Below are positions 7,484 through 14,412 of a stretch of 31,573 bases of DNA, piece after piece (the stretch's first letter is position 1; each line of letters opens with the position of its first letter). Both the position numbers and the translations under genes were made by a program. The notes under the pieces are model-generated. The model saw nothing but the letters and a program-made list of their open reading frames with translations. It was not told the origin of the DNA and did no database searches. Location: positions 1 to 31,573 of the IMG/VR virus record IMGVR_UViG_3300035698_009068. The stretch is one strand, 5' to 3'. The stretch is from a virus.

Positions 7484-8917
7484 GTGTTAGCGTCCATTAC
7501 GGCTGATTCCTTTTATGAATTCGTAAAAGAGTTTTGGGACGTAATAATACCAGAAAAGTTTATACCCAATTGGCATATAGAATACTTATGTGACGAGTTA
7601 CAAGCGTTGGCTGAGAGAGTGTTTAGGGGGGATGCCAAGGAATACGACTTAATTATTAATATAAGCCCTGGAAGCACAAAATCGACTATATGTAGTATTA
7701 TGTTTCCTGCTTGGATTTGGACGAGAATGGCGAGTGCTAGAATTATCGGTGCCTCATACGCTCACAACTTGTCTATGGACCTATCACGAAAGGGTAGGGA
7801 CATCGTTAAAAGCGACAAGTACAAAAGAACATTCCCTCATTTACTATTAAGAGATGATCAGGATACCAAGTCTTATTATATCAATACCAAAGGCGGTAGC
7901 AGGTACGCTGTGGGCGTTGGCGGAAGCGTAACTGGAATGCATGGACACTTCTTAATTGTAGATGATCCGTTGGATCCAAATAAAGCTATATCTGAAGCCG
8001 AACTAAAGAATGCCAATAGATGGATGGCTGAAACACTTCCTACTCGTAAGGTTGACAAAGCAATAGTTCCTACAATATTAATAATGCAAAGGCTTCACCA
8101 AGACGATTGTACAGCTAATATGATCGAGCGTATTCAATCGGCACAAAGGCTTGAAGGGGGACCAGTACGACTAAAGCATATTAGCTTACCAGCGGAACTG
8201 ACGGAGAAAGTCAAGCCGGTACAATTAAGAGATAAGTACATAAACGGTTTAATGGATCCAATTCGTTTATCTAAGAGCATATTAAACGAGAACAAAGCAG
8301 CTGCTGGCGAATATGGCTATGCGGGCCAGTTCCTTCAATGGCCTGTCCCGTTGGGTGGAGGAATGTTTAAGACGTCACGAATAAAGATCAGTGAGGAATT
8401 ACCCATCAAATGGTTAGAACGCATGAGGTTTTGGGATAAGGCTGGGACCGCTGGAGGTAAAGGGGCCTTTACTGTAGGACTATTAATGGGGTTGGATACT
8501 AAAAAACGTTTTTGGGTACTAGATATTATAAGAGGTAGGTGGGACAGTTCAGATCGTGAAGACTTAATAAAACGAACTGCTATTGCCGATGGTAGAATTG
8601 TTAAAGTAGGTATAGAACAAGAACCTGGAAGCGGTGGAAAAGAATCAGCCGAGAACACAGTCAAGAACTTAGCTGGATGGAGCGTCACCGTGGATAAACC
8701 ATCTGGTTCCGATTCATCAAAAGAATTAAGGGCTGACCCATTATCCGTTCAAGTGAATATGGGTAATTTATATTTGAAAAGAGCAGATTGGAATACAGAG
8801 TTTATCGGTGAGTTCAGCTTTTTCCCGTACTCACGATACAAGGACCAAGTGGACGCAGGAAGTGGAGCGTTCAATCATATTACTAGACGTAAGAAACGTG
8901 CCGGCAGTTTATTCTAA
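7484..8917 (+). CDS. terL: Terminase large subunit (ATPase-nuclease)
   Basis: The packaging motor. The ATPase part has a deviant Walker A, NISPGSTKS (59-67), a Walker B FLIVDDP (156-162), and a coupling segment TILIMQRLHQDD (197-208). The C-terminal RNase H-like nuclease shows the acidic residues expected at FWDKAG (D318), GIEQEPGSGG (E378/E380) and the DQVDAGSGAFNH segment (D454/D457). The 477-aa length is normal. The GTG at 7484 has no clear Shine-Dalgarno site and no ATG exists nearby; the frame stays open upstream into the small terminase gene, so the true start may be a non-standard codon further up, coupled to the upstream stop. Product identity is firm, start is not. Confidence 0.95.
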   Translation: MLASITADSFYEFVKEFWDVIIPEKFIPNWHIEYLCDELQALAERVFRGDAKEYDLIINISPGSTKSTICSIMFPAWIWTRMASARIIGASYAHNLSMDLSRKGRDIVKSDKYKRTFPHLLLRDDQDTKSYYINTKGGSRYAVGVGGSVTGMHGHFLIVDDPLDPNKAISEAELKNANRWMAETLPTRKVDKAIVPTILIMQRLHQDDCTANMIERIQSAQRLEGGPVRLKHISLPAELTEKVKPVQLRDKYINGLMDPIRLSKSILNENKAAAGEYGYAGQFLQWPVPLGGGMFKTSRIKISEELPIKWLERMRFWDKAGTAGGKGAFTVGLLMGLDTKKRFWVLDIIRGRWDSSDREDLIKRTAIADGRIVKVGIEQEPGSGGKESAENTVKNLAGWSVTVDKPSGSDSSKELRADPLSVQVNMGNLYLKRADWNTEFIGEFSFFPYSRYKDQVDAGSGAFNHITRRKKRAGSLF

Positions 8918-8939
8918 ACAATAGGAAAGGGACCGTACA

Positions 8940-9200
8940 ATGGCAGGAACAGTAGTAAAACGTAAGATGAGTGTAAAGCTTCAAGTTGTTTTAATTGAAA
9001 CCTTTAGTGGACAAAAGTTTATTCTAAGAACCGATAAAGAATACAAAGAACATCTAATGGGTGTATTGTCCGCTTTAATAGAAGAAGGAGAGTTGGGCTC
9101 ACTCGCTCATATCTCTCTAAGACAAATGGAAGAAAGAGATTATTTGAAGATACACAGGAACAATGTGATTGACTCTGTTTCGGAAAAGGTAAAGGGATAA
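8940..9200 (+). CDS. Hypothetical protein, 86 aa
   Basis: Not recognised. A small alpha/beta protein: a beta strand SVKLQVVLIETFSGQKFILR, then a helix KEYKEHLMGVLSALIEEGEL and a final strand-helix with SLRQMEERDYLKI. No signal peptide or membrane segment. It lies between the terminase and a DUF551-like gene in the packaging cluster and ends 4 bases before the next start. The GGAAAGGGA site supports the 8940 start, though the internal Met at codon 10 is possible. Confidence 0.75.
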   Translation: MAGTVVKRKMSVKLQVVLIETFSGQKFILRTDKEYKEHLMGVLSALIEEGELGSLAHISLRQMEERDYLKIHRNNVIDSVSEKVKG

Positions 9201-9204
9201 TGTT

Positions 9205-9561
9205 ATGGCAGAAACGGATTTGAAATTCAACCCGATTGACCCAGAACAATTTACTTGGGCCTTGATAGAAAAAAGAATTGTCGTTATTAAAGAGGGAAAA
9301 GCGATATATTGCGTACAACCTAAAGAAATGATGAAGCGTTGTGAAGCGTATGATAGGCTAATAAAAGAATGTGAATGGATTCCTGTAGAAGTCGATATGC
9401 CGAACTTTGATGGGCCTGTCCAAGTAATGTTACAAAACAAAAGCACCTTTCAAGTGACTGGTGGATATAGTTGGGACGTGTTACAAAACGAAGTAGGACA
9501 CAAAATAACTCATTGGAGATATATTGTAGGCCCTGATGAATCGGTAATAAATGAGCTATGA
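9205..9561 (+). CDS. DUF551-like small protein
   Basis: A 118-aa protein. The C-terminal half (about 51-110) follows the DUF551 plan: EWIPVEVDMPNFDGPVQVML (W-I-P-V...P...V-L), a beta-hairpin middle, then GHKITHWRYI, where most members have THWMPLP. These proteins are common in phage genomes and have no established function. The N-terminal 50 residues are extra and include a basic EKRIVVIKEGKAIY strand pair. The stop codon lies inside a 10-bp inverted repeat. Family resemblance is moderate. Confidence 0.7.
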   Translation: MAETDLKFNPIDPEQFTWALIEKRIVVIKEGKAIYCVQPKEMMKRCEAYDRLIKECEWIPVEVDMPNFDGPVQVMLQNKSTFQVTGGYSWDVLQNEVGHKITHWRYIVGPDESVINEL

Positions 9562-9590
9562 TTTGAGAAATGCTAAATTGAAATCATAGC
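9555..9590 (+). promoter_or_regulatory. 10-bp inverted repeat over the DUF551-like stop codon
   Basis: GCTATGATTT (9555-9564) is perfectly complementary to AAATCATAGC (9581-9590), with a 16-base loop. It covers the stop codon and ends 23 bases before the portal start. There is no U-run, so it is more likely an RNA-stability or processing element than a terminator. Confidence 0.5.
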
Positions 9591-9613
9591 GTAAGATAGA
9601 AAGGAAAAGTGTT

Positions 9614-11110
9614 ATGGCCAAAAAGAAAACAGTACCAAAAAAGCTTACAATGACAAGTAACCAACAAAAGAAAAAGTCAGCAATTGATATGCTATCAACT
9701 AATGCTACGTTGTTACGGAGTGAGCTGCTAACCAAGTTATTGAATCCTGGTAAAGATATAAATTATGAATGCGGTTATCCGGATAATATATCCACGGAGA
9801 GTTACAAGGACATGTACGTGCGAAATGGTACGGCTAAAAGAGTTGTACGATTGTTACCAGAAGAAACATGGGCCTTGCCGCCTAAAATATACGAAACGGA
9901 AGATGCGGATGAAACGGAGTTTGAAGAGAAATGGAGGCTGTTGGTAGAAAAAAGAAGTGTCCTTCATTACTTACAAAGGGTGGACGTATTGAGCGGCATA
10001 GGCCAGTACGGTATTTTGTTATTGGGCGTTGACGATGGTTTAGAATTGGAGATGCCGGTTGAAGGTGTTAATATTCTTACAGGCGAAAAAGTAGGAAACA
10101 CGGAACGCAAACTATTATTCTTGAAGGCATTCGACCAGGCCTCTGTAAAGGTTCTAACTAAAGAAGGGAATGTGAGCAGCCCAAGATACGGTTTCCCCAC
10201 GATGTACACAATAGACTTCGAAGGCACAGAAGCTGCTACGACTAAACAAACCGTGAAGGTTCACTGGACCAGGGTAATACATGTAGCGGATGGAAGGGAA
10301 AGCAGCGAGATATACGGAACACCGAGAATGGAAAGTGTTTATAATCGTTTACTTGACTTGCGTAAGATTTATGGAGGTAGTGGAGAGATGTTTTGGAAAG
10401 GTGGGTTCCCAGGTTTAAGTTTTGAGACCCAACCGGAACCTGGCGATGTAGCGTTGGATACTTCTTCGTTGAAAGACCAAGTGGAGAATTATATGGCTGG
10501 GATGCAAAGGTATTTAGCCACGGAGGGATTGAACGTCAAATCATTAACCCCGCAAGTTGTCAGTCCCAAAGAACATATAGAAGTCAACTTAAAAAGCATA
10601 GCCATTAGTTTGGGTATCCCTTATCGTGTGTTTTTAGGCACAGAAGAAGCCAAACTAGCAAGCACACAAGATACCAAAACTTGGAACAAAAGAATCAAAC
10701 AACGTGAAGACAATTACGTCAGCCCTTATATAATAAAACCTTTTGTCGATAGAATGATAGCGTTTGGAGTTCTTGATGAGGTTGATTACTTAATAGAATG
10801 GCCTGACTTAAATGCTCCCACCGACGATGATAAGGCTAAAGTGGCTTTGACGTTGACGGATGCTTTTACAAAATATGTTTCTGGTAATGTAGATGCCCTT
10901 ATACCGCCGATGGAGTATTTAACGATCATTATCGGTATGACGCAAGAAGAAGCAGAAGCGATAGAAAAGGCTTCATTCAGCTTCACCGGCTTAGAAGAAC
11001 AAGAAGAAGAAGTCATACCAGAACCGAACGCATCCCAACAAAAAGCTGTAGCCAAACAAAAGGCGGTAGCTAAGAAGAAAGTTGTTAAGAAGAAAGTTGT
11101 TAAGAAGTAG
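9614..11110 (+). CDS. Portal protein (DUF1073-like) with Lys-rich tail
   Basis: A 498-aa protein placed after the terminase. The N-terminal segment YKDMYVRNGTAKRVVRLLPE followed by ALPPKIYE, then VLSGIGQYGILLLGVDDG, matches the DUF1073/portal pattern, in which 'Y...N.ia...V...A....R' introduces the portal core. The middle (IAISLGIPYRVFLGTEEAKLASTQD) is the typical 'GIP...L.G...g...at.e.d' segment. Residues about 475-498 form a Lys/Val/Ala repeat tail built of KAVAK and KKVVK units, which is unusual for a portal and could contact packaged DNA. It ends in TAG; the next small ORF is in the same frame. Confidence 0.88.
   Translation: MAKKKTVPKKLTMTSNQQKKKSAIDMLSTNATLLRSELLTKLLNPGKDINYECGYPDNISTESYKDMYVRNGTAKRVVRLLPEETWALPPKIYETEDADETEFEEKWRLLVEKRSVLHYLQRVDVLSGIGQYGILLLGVDDGLELEMPVEGVNILTGEKVGNTERKLLFLKAFDQASVKVLTKEGNVSSPRYGFPTMYTIDFEGTEAATTKQTVKVHWTRVIHVADGRESSEIYGTPRMESVYNRLLDLRKIYGGSGEMFWKGGFPGLSFETQPEPGDVALDTSSLKDQVENYMAGMQRYLATEGLNVKSLTPQVVSPKEHIEVNLKSIAISLGIPYRVFLGTEEAKLASTQDTKTWNKRIKQREDNYVSPYIIKPFVDRMIAFGVLDEVDYLIEWPDLNAPTDDDKAKVALTLTDAFTKYVSGNVDALIPPMEYLTIIIGMTQEEAEAIEKASFSFTGLEEQEEEVIPEPNASQQKAVAKQKAVAKKKVVKKKVVKK
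11036..11107 (+). repeat. Lys-Val-Ala coding repeats at the portal C-terminus
   Basis: Short tandem units (aagaaagttgtt and variants) encode KAVAK/KKVVKK repeats. Very similar DNA recurs in the minor head gene at about 12703-12800 and 12862-12900, and a Lys-rich cousin starts the gene at 13792. The shared sequence suggests copying between neighbouring genes. Confidence 0.7.
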
Positions 11111-11122
11111 AAAGGGTGTTGT

Positions 11123-11224
11123 ATGTGGTTAGTTTATTTAATTGTGGGCTTTGTGGCCGGTACTATATACGGTGTTTATTACGCTTTGGAGCGTGTTCTT
11201 GAGGAGGATGGATATGTTTCTTGA
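11123..11224 (+). CDS. Small single-pass membrane protein, 33 aa
   Basis: The ORF begins MWLVYLIVGFVAGTIYGVYY, one hydrophobic helix with Gly-xxx-Gly-like spacing, and continues with an acidic end LERVLEEDGYVS. AAAGGG lies 6 bases before the ATG. Its last bases contain the GAGGAGG ribosome binding site and start of the DnaJ gene, a compact overlap typical of real phage genes. It is in the same frame as the portal, separated by its TAG. The role is unknown; membrane micropeptides in this position might act in superinfection control or lysis timing. Confidence 0.6.
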   Translation: MWLVYLIVGFVAGTIYGVYYALERVLEEDGYVS

Positions 11225-11510
11225 AGAAGCTTTACTTGTATTAGGAATAAAAGAAGGTTCCTCATTAGAAGAATTAAAAGCAGCGTATAGAAACAAAGCC
11301 AAAGAAACACACCCTGATAGGAACGGCGATGTGAAAGAGTTCATCCGTATTAAAAACGCTTATGTGTTTTTATCGAAGCACGGAACAACTAAAAAGAAAC
11401 CATCACTTAATATAAGGGGCCATCCTTACGATATAGAGGATTTAAGACGTAGGGGCCCTTCCAGTTATTCGGTAGTGTACTATCATGTAAAGGTTGATAT
11501 TAGTATTTAA
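11214..11510 (+). CDS. DnaJ-domain protein
   Basis: A 98-aa protein with an N-terminal J domain: LGIKEGSSLEELKAAYRNKA is helices I-II, HPD (33-35) is the conserved motif that stimulates Hsp70 ATPase, and FIRIKNAYVFLSKHG is helix III. No Gly/Phe or zinc region follows; the 35-residue tail is basic and ends in a beta-like SYSVVYYHVKVDI. I chose the ATG at 11214 because GAGGAGG sits exactly 6 bases upstream; the frame stays open further upstream. It probably recruits the host DnaK to head assembly, since it lies between portal and minor head genes. Confidence 0.88.
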   Translation: MFLEEALLVLGIKEGSSLEELKAAYRNKAKETHPDRNGDVKEFIRIKNAYVFLSKHGTTKKKPSLNIRGHPYDIEDLRRRGPSSYSVVYYHVKVDISI

Positions 11511-11519
11511 GGAGTTTTC

Positions 11520-11717
11520 ATGCTCATTCAAATACATAAAAGATTTCAAGACGGTTCCACGGAGTTTGTAGCCCAGCAAGATATAGTAACTGGTTCTCAA
11601 TTTTTAGAATTCAAAAAAGGCACAATAGAAGAACATACAATACCGAAAGGGGCAGAATGGATATCATGTACATCCGATTCACCTTATTTCTTACATGGCG
11701 GAAAAAATAATGGCTAA
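11520..11717 (+). CDS. Hypothetical protein, 65 aa
   Basis: Not recognised. A small probably all-beta protein: MLIQIHKRFQDGSTEFVAQQ, then SQFLEFKKGTIEEHTIPKGA and EWISCTSDSPYFL. AAGGAG before the ATG is a strong ribosome binding site. Its 3' end overlaps the start of the minor head gene. Similar 'scaffold-less' small beta proteins in this position can be head accessory factors, but nothing in the sequence proves it. Confidence 0.75.
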   Translation: MLIQIHKRFQDGSTEFVAQQDIVTGSQFLEFKKGTIEEHTIPKGAEWISCTSDSPYFLHGGKNNG

Positions 11718-12861
11718 TCAATTAAAAGTCGATCCAACCCGCACTACGATGTTACGCAGGAAGTTTGTAGCCGACATGAACAGGCGTTTTAAGTGGCTGG
11801 GAAAAGAGATACAAAAGTTGGTCGTAGATGAGGACGTTTTCGGGTTGGAAGCTCCATCGACGTTGGCTGTAAAAGCGGCATGGAAGTTTCAAACCAATCC
11901 CCAGAAGGTGGCTAAGTATAGGAAATGGTTGAAAGAACAAATCTCGGCTGGTATCCTGACCCCTTTGGGGGGCATTAGTAATAAGCCTTGGACTGCCCCT
12001 TATATTGAGTCTGCGTATAAGAGAGGTGCGTTGCGGGCCTACACGGATTTACATGCGACGGAGTTGGCGAATGCTCCTTCAATTTATAAAGGAGGCCAAG
12101 CCGAATTTTTACGCAGTTCATTCGGACAACCTATCACTCAACAAAAGATAGAACTATTATACACCAGAAGCTTTACAGAGCTACAAGGCGTCACAGATTC
12201 TATGTCCCAACAAATGAGTCGTATATTAACAAACGAACTCGTAAGGGGCTCAGGGCCACGAACGATAGCCAGAGAGTTGCGGAAGAATGTATCCACTTTA
12301 TCCAAGACCAGAGCTAATACGATTGCTCGCACGGAGGTTATAGCGGCACATGCGGAAGGTCAATTGGATTCGTATGAAGCGTTGGGAGTTGAGGAAGTGG
12401 GCGTAAGGGCTGAATGGAATACTGCGGGCGATGATAGAGTTTGCGCCCGATGTGGTGACTTAGATGGTGCGGTGATGACGGTCGAAGAAGGTAGGGGACT
12501 AATACCCAGACATCCGAATTGTAGATGTATGTGGATTCCGGCTTTGGAAGATAAAAAGGAAAAGGGCTCATTATGGGGGACCGAAAAAGATGCCGCCATT
12601 AGAAGTTCTTTGTTATCAGAAGCACCGAAAACAATAAAGCGTACAGCAGCGGAAACAATAGCACGTTCCACATGGGCTGGAAAAGAATTGCCGATAATTA
12701 AAGGCGGTGTGAAGGTTGTCAAGAAGAAGGTTGCTAAAAAGGTTGTCAAGAAGGTTGCCAAGAAGGTTGCCAAGAAGAAAGTTATTAAGAAAGTTGATGA
12801 GGACATTCCGTGGTATAAGAAAGTTCCGGAAAAGAAGGTAGTTGTGCCGCAAACTCCCTAG
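11710..12861 (+). CDS. MuF/SPP1 gp7-like minor head protein
   Basis: A 383-aa head morphogenesis protein. The N-terminal helical part begins LKVDPTRTTMLRRKFVADMN. The MuF core includes RTIARELRKNVSTLSKTRAN, then IARTEVIAAHAEGQLDSYEA, and a zinc-binding end with CARCGDLDG (C245, C248) and HPNCRCMWIPA (H268, C271, C273). Proteins of this family sit inside the head at the portal and often carry toxin or effector domains at the C-terminus. Residues from about 335 are Lys/Val/Ala repeats. The frame stops at TAG 12859-12861, but the same repeat type and an ADP-ribosyltransferase domain continue in the same frame. An ATG at 11695 is possible; 11710 fits the family N-terminus better. Confidence 0.9.
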   Translation: MANQLKVDPTRTTMLRRKFVADMNRRFKWLGKEIQKLVVDEDVFGLEAPSTLAVKAAWKFQTNPQKVAKYRKWLKEQISAGILTPLGGISNKPWTAPYIESAYKRGALRAYTDLHATELANAPSIYKGGQAEFLRSSFGQPITQQKIELLYTRSFTELQGVTDSMSQQMSRILTNELVRGSGPRTIARELRKNVSTLSKTRANTIARTEVIAAHAEGQLDSYEALGVEEVGVRAEWNTAGDDRVCARCGDLDGAVMTVEEGRGLIPRHPNCRCMWIPALEDKKEKGSLWGTEKDAAIRSSLLSEAPKTIKRTAAETIARSTWAGKELPIIKGGVKVVKKKVAKKVVKKVAKKVAKKKVIKKVDEDIPWYKKVPEKKVVVPQTP

Positions 12862-12900
12862 CCTATTGTTAAGAAGAAGGTTGTTAAGAAGGTCATACAA
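12703..12900 (+). repeat. Lys-Val-Ala linker repeats spanning the amber codon
   Basis: Tandem aagaaggttgtc/gcc units encode KKVVKK and KKVAKK repeats from 12703 to about 12800. The same units resume after the TAG (codons from 12862: PIVKKKVVKKVIQPK). The presence of one linker on both sides of the stop is strong evidence that the two reading frames were, or are, one protein. Confidence 0.8.
12859..12861 (+). other. In-frame UAG between minor head protein and ADP-ribosyltransferase domain
   Basis: The codons read CAA ACT CCC TAG CCT ATT GTT. One C-to-T change in a CAG would create this stop. UAG followed by C is a comparatively leaky context. Several other genes here (85, 15149, 22062, 24453, 27553, 28305) end in TAG, so wholesale TAG recoding is unlikely. 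The site is therefore either programmed readthrough, suppression, or a nonsense mutation. Confidence 0.85.
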
Positions 12901-12948
12901 CCCAAAATAACGGCACCGGCTATAAAGACAGAAGAAAGATACAAGCCG

Positions 12949-13683
12949 GTGGTGAGGACGGAGAAACTGGTTGAGTGGAAGAAGAAACAAAGATTATGGG
13001 AAAAGAGTTTGTCAACCGATGAAGCGAATGCTCTGGATAGTTGGATAGGTTCCGATGATTACATGTACATGAGAAAGCTACAAAATGATATTTATACGGG
13101 CAAAAAAAAGGTATCTAGTTTACAAGGAATTGAAAGGGTATTGTTAAAAGAAATACAGAAGATTGAAGGAGCGATAGATAAAGCACCTGGTAATTATAGA
13201 AAGATGGAGGTGTGGAGAGGGGTGTCGTTTGATACGGATGATGCTGAATGGTTGGCTTTGAAAGCTAAGTTGGAAAGTAAACAAACATTTGGTTTCAAGT
13301 CCATTCAAGCTTTTTCAGAGGATGAAGAGATTATAGGGAAGTTCATGGAAAGGAGAGATGTTAGGGTAACATTACATTTCAAACAACCGCCCAAAAGAAG
13401 TGCCTATTTATCTAATATCGCTGACAAGCACGATTTAAGTGATGAGATGGAATTGTTAGTGGGTTCGGGCGGGAAGTATAGAGTAGTGGCCACTACTATG
13501 GAAAGAGATCGTGGTGTTTTTTATTATACTTACGAATTGGAAGAAGTTGTATTGAAAAAAGGTTTTAAGGATAAGATATATAAAGATAAAATTGTGAAGG
13601 CCACGAAAAAGAAAACCAAAGTTAAACCAAAAACTAAAACACCTATACACACACCACCACCAAAAAGCTACACTGATTGGTAA
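12949..13683 (+). CDS. ADP-ribosyltransferase (ART) effector domain, in frame with minor head protein
   Basis: The domain shows the R-S-E triad of arginine-type mono-ADP-ribosyltransferases: VWRGVSF (R90, codon at 13216), a KSIQAFSED strand carrying the S-x-S-like element (about 118-124), and EME (E166, E168; codons 13444 and 13450) as the E-x-E motif. It would move ADP-ribose from NAD+ to a protein target. ART domains on MuF proteins are a known class of virion-associated polymorphic toxins. The first in-frame start is a GTG at 12949 without a good ribosome site, whereas the frame is open back to the TAG at 12859; translation by readthrough gives one 657-residue protein. The C-terminus ends in a Lys/Thr/Pro-rich tail. 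All catalytic residues look intact, which argues against decay. Confidence 0.82.
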   Translation: MVRTEKLVEWKKKQRLWEKSLSTDEANALDSWIGSDDYMYMRKLQNDIYTGKKKVSSLQGIERVLLKEIQKIEGAIDKAPGNYRKMEVWRGVSFDTDDAEWLALKAKLESKQTFGFKSIQAFSEDEEIIGKFMERRDVRVTLHFKQPPKRSAYLSNIADKHDLSDEMELLVGSGGKYRVVATTMERDRGVFYYTYELEEVVLKKGFKDKIYKDKIVKATKKKTKVKPKTKTPIHTPPPKSYTDW

Positions 13684-13791
13684 GGTTATTAAAGGAATTG
13701 AAGGCATTTACTATTATTATAAAAAAAAATAAAAGAATTATTTCCATTTTGTAACGGAACTGATGATAATATATATAGAGGTAATAAAACG

Positions 13792-13974
13792 ATGGCTAAA
13801 AAGAAAACAAAAAAGAAAATAATTAAGAAGAAGATGGTTGTGGGACGGTTTAATGCTCCTGTGGATATAACCGGCGATGAAGAAGAAATGGACTTGGTAG
13901 AAAAGAATCGCAGAGCGTTATTGGACTTGGACTTGAATGATCCAGAAGCTGTAAAGAAATCGTCTTTATACTAA
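13792..13974 (+). CDS. Small basic-acidic protein, 60 aa
   Basis: Not recognised. The first 15 residues are nearly all lysine (MAKKKTKKKIIKKKM) and the rest is acidic (ITGDEEEMDLVEKNRR, then DLDLNDPEAV). The Lys block resembles the tails of the portal and minor head proteins. AGAGGT lies ahead of the ATG. It could be a DNA-binding or scaffold-like head protein. Codon usage matches the neighbours. Confidence 0.65.
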   Translation: MAKKKTKKKIIKKKMVVGRFNAPVDITGDEEEMDLVEKNRRALLDLDLNDPEAVKKSSLY

Positions 13975-13993
13975 AATAGAATATAGTGTTGTG

Positions 13994-14042
13994 GTGGTGA
14001 GGGTTTGGCTTTCTCTTGTCCTTTTAGTTGAGCCCTCATCAC
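13994..14042 (+). promoter_or_regulatory. 17-bp RNA hairpin after the basic-acidic protein gene
   Basis: GTGGTGAGGGTTTGGCT (13994-14010) pairs with AGTTGAGCCCTCATCAC (14026-14042), counting G-U pairs, around a 15-base pyrimidine-rich loop TTCTCTTGTCCTTTT. There is no U-run directly after it. It is likely an RNA element at the boundary of the head gene unit. Confidence 0.55.
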
Positions 14043-14078
14043 GTTTATAAATAACCCCTTGCCATAGGGTTTATCTCG

Positions 14079-14120
14079 TAGGAAGGGGTGTCACCCGCAT
14101 CCCTTCCTATATATTTTATA
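14079..14120 (+). terminator. Probable intrinsic terminator with possible alternative pairing
   Basis: TAGGAAGGG (14079-14087) pairs perfectly with CCCTTCCTA (14101-14109); TATATTTTAT follows. The left arm base run AAGGGG (14083-14088) can instead pair with CCCCTT at 14055-14060, so two exclusive folds are possible, as in attenuators. It lies 26 bases before the next gene. Confidence 0.5.
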
Positions 14121-14134
14121 ATGTAAAGGTATCC

Positions 14135-14362
14135 ATGCGGTTTTATTGCGATAATTATTTTAGAATAAGTTTATTATTTGTAAACCGTTTGGTAGAAATA
14201 GACGATGGTACCTTCTTTTCTGAAATCATTTATTTACCTATAACACCTGAACGGTTTGTTAGTGCCACAATGTTGCAGCCGATTCGGAAAAAGGGTGTTA
14301 CAAATAGAAGTCCCTTAATAATACAACGTGGGCCAAGTTCGCAGATATTCGGATTTGGTTAG
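14135..14362 (+). CDS. Hypothetical protein, 75 aa
   Basis: Not recognised. It begins MRFYCDNYFRISLLFVNRLV and has a central acidic turn EIDDGTFFSEIIYLPI and a C-terminal TMLQPIRKKGVTNRSPLII. Probably a beta-rich soluble protein. TAAAGG precedes the ATG by 6 bases. It stands alone between strong hairpins on both sides, like a moron gene inserted in a late operon. Confidence 0.6.
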   Translation: MRFYCDNYFRISLLFVNRLVEIDDGTFFSEIIYLPITPERFVSATMLQPIRKKGVTNRSPLIIQRGPSSQIFGFG

Positions 14363-14412
14363 GGACATTGGGGTGGCACTCCCCTGATGAATATATAAAA
14401 ATTGCTAATCAC

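Noticed and set aside
12360-12806. Minus-strand ORF of 148 codons opposite the minor head gene
   Set aside because: It is the shadow of the Lys-rich repeats and MuF core (Thr/Leu/Phe repeats in reverse), with no ribosome site or context.
12859-12861. Genome-wide TAG-to-Gln recoding (as in some crAss-like phages) to explain the MuF-ART frame
   Set aside because: Several well-supported genes end in TAG (SNF2 helicase, tail tube, T-like chaperone, membrane protein at 21778, Cys-rich protein at 24133), and no other long gene contains in-frame TAG.
13749-13777. Promoter-like TTGTAA-N17-TATATA before the 13792 gene
   Set aside because: The start would fall a few bases before the start codon and remove the ribosome site; AT-rich chance match is more likely.
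14370-14384. GGGG...CCCC hairpin after the 14135 gene as terminator
   Set aside because: Only four strong pairs plus one, tiny loop, and no T-run follows.
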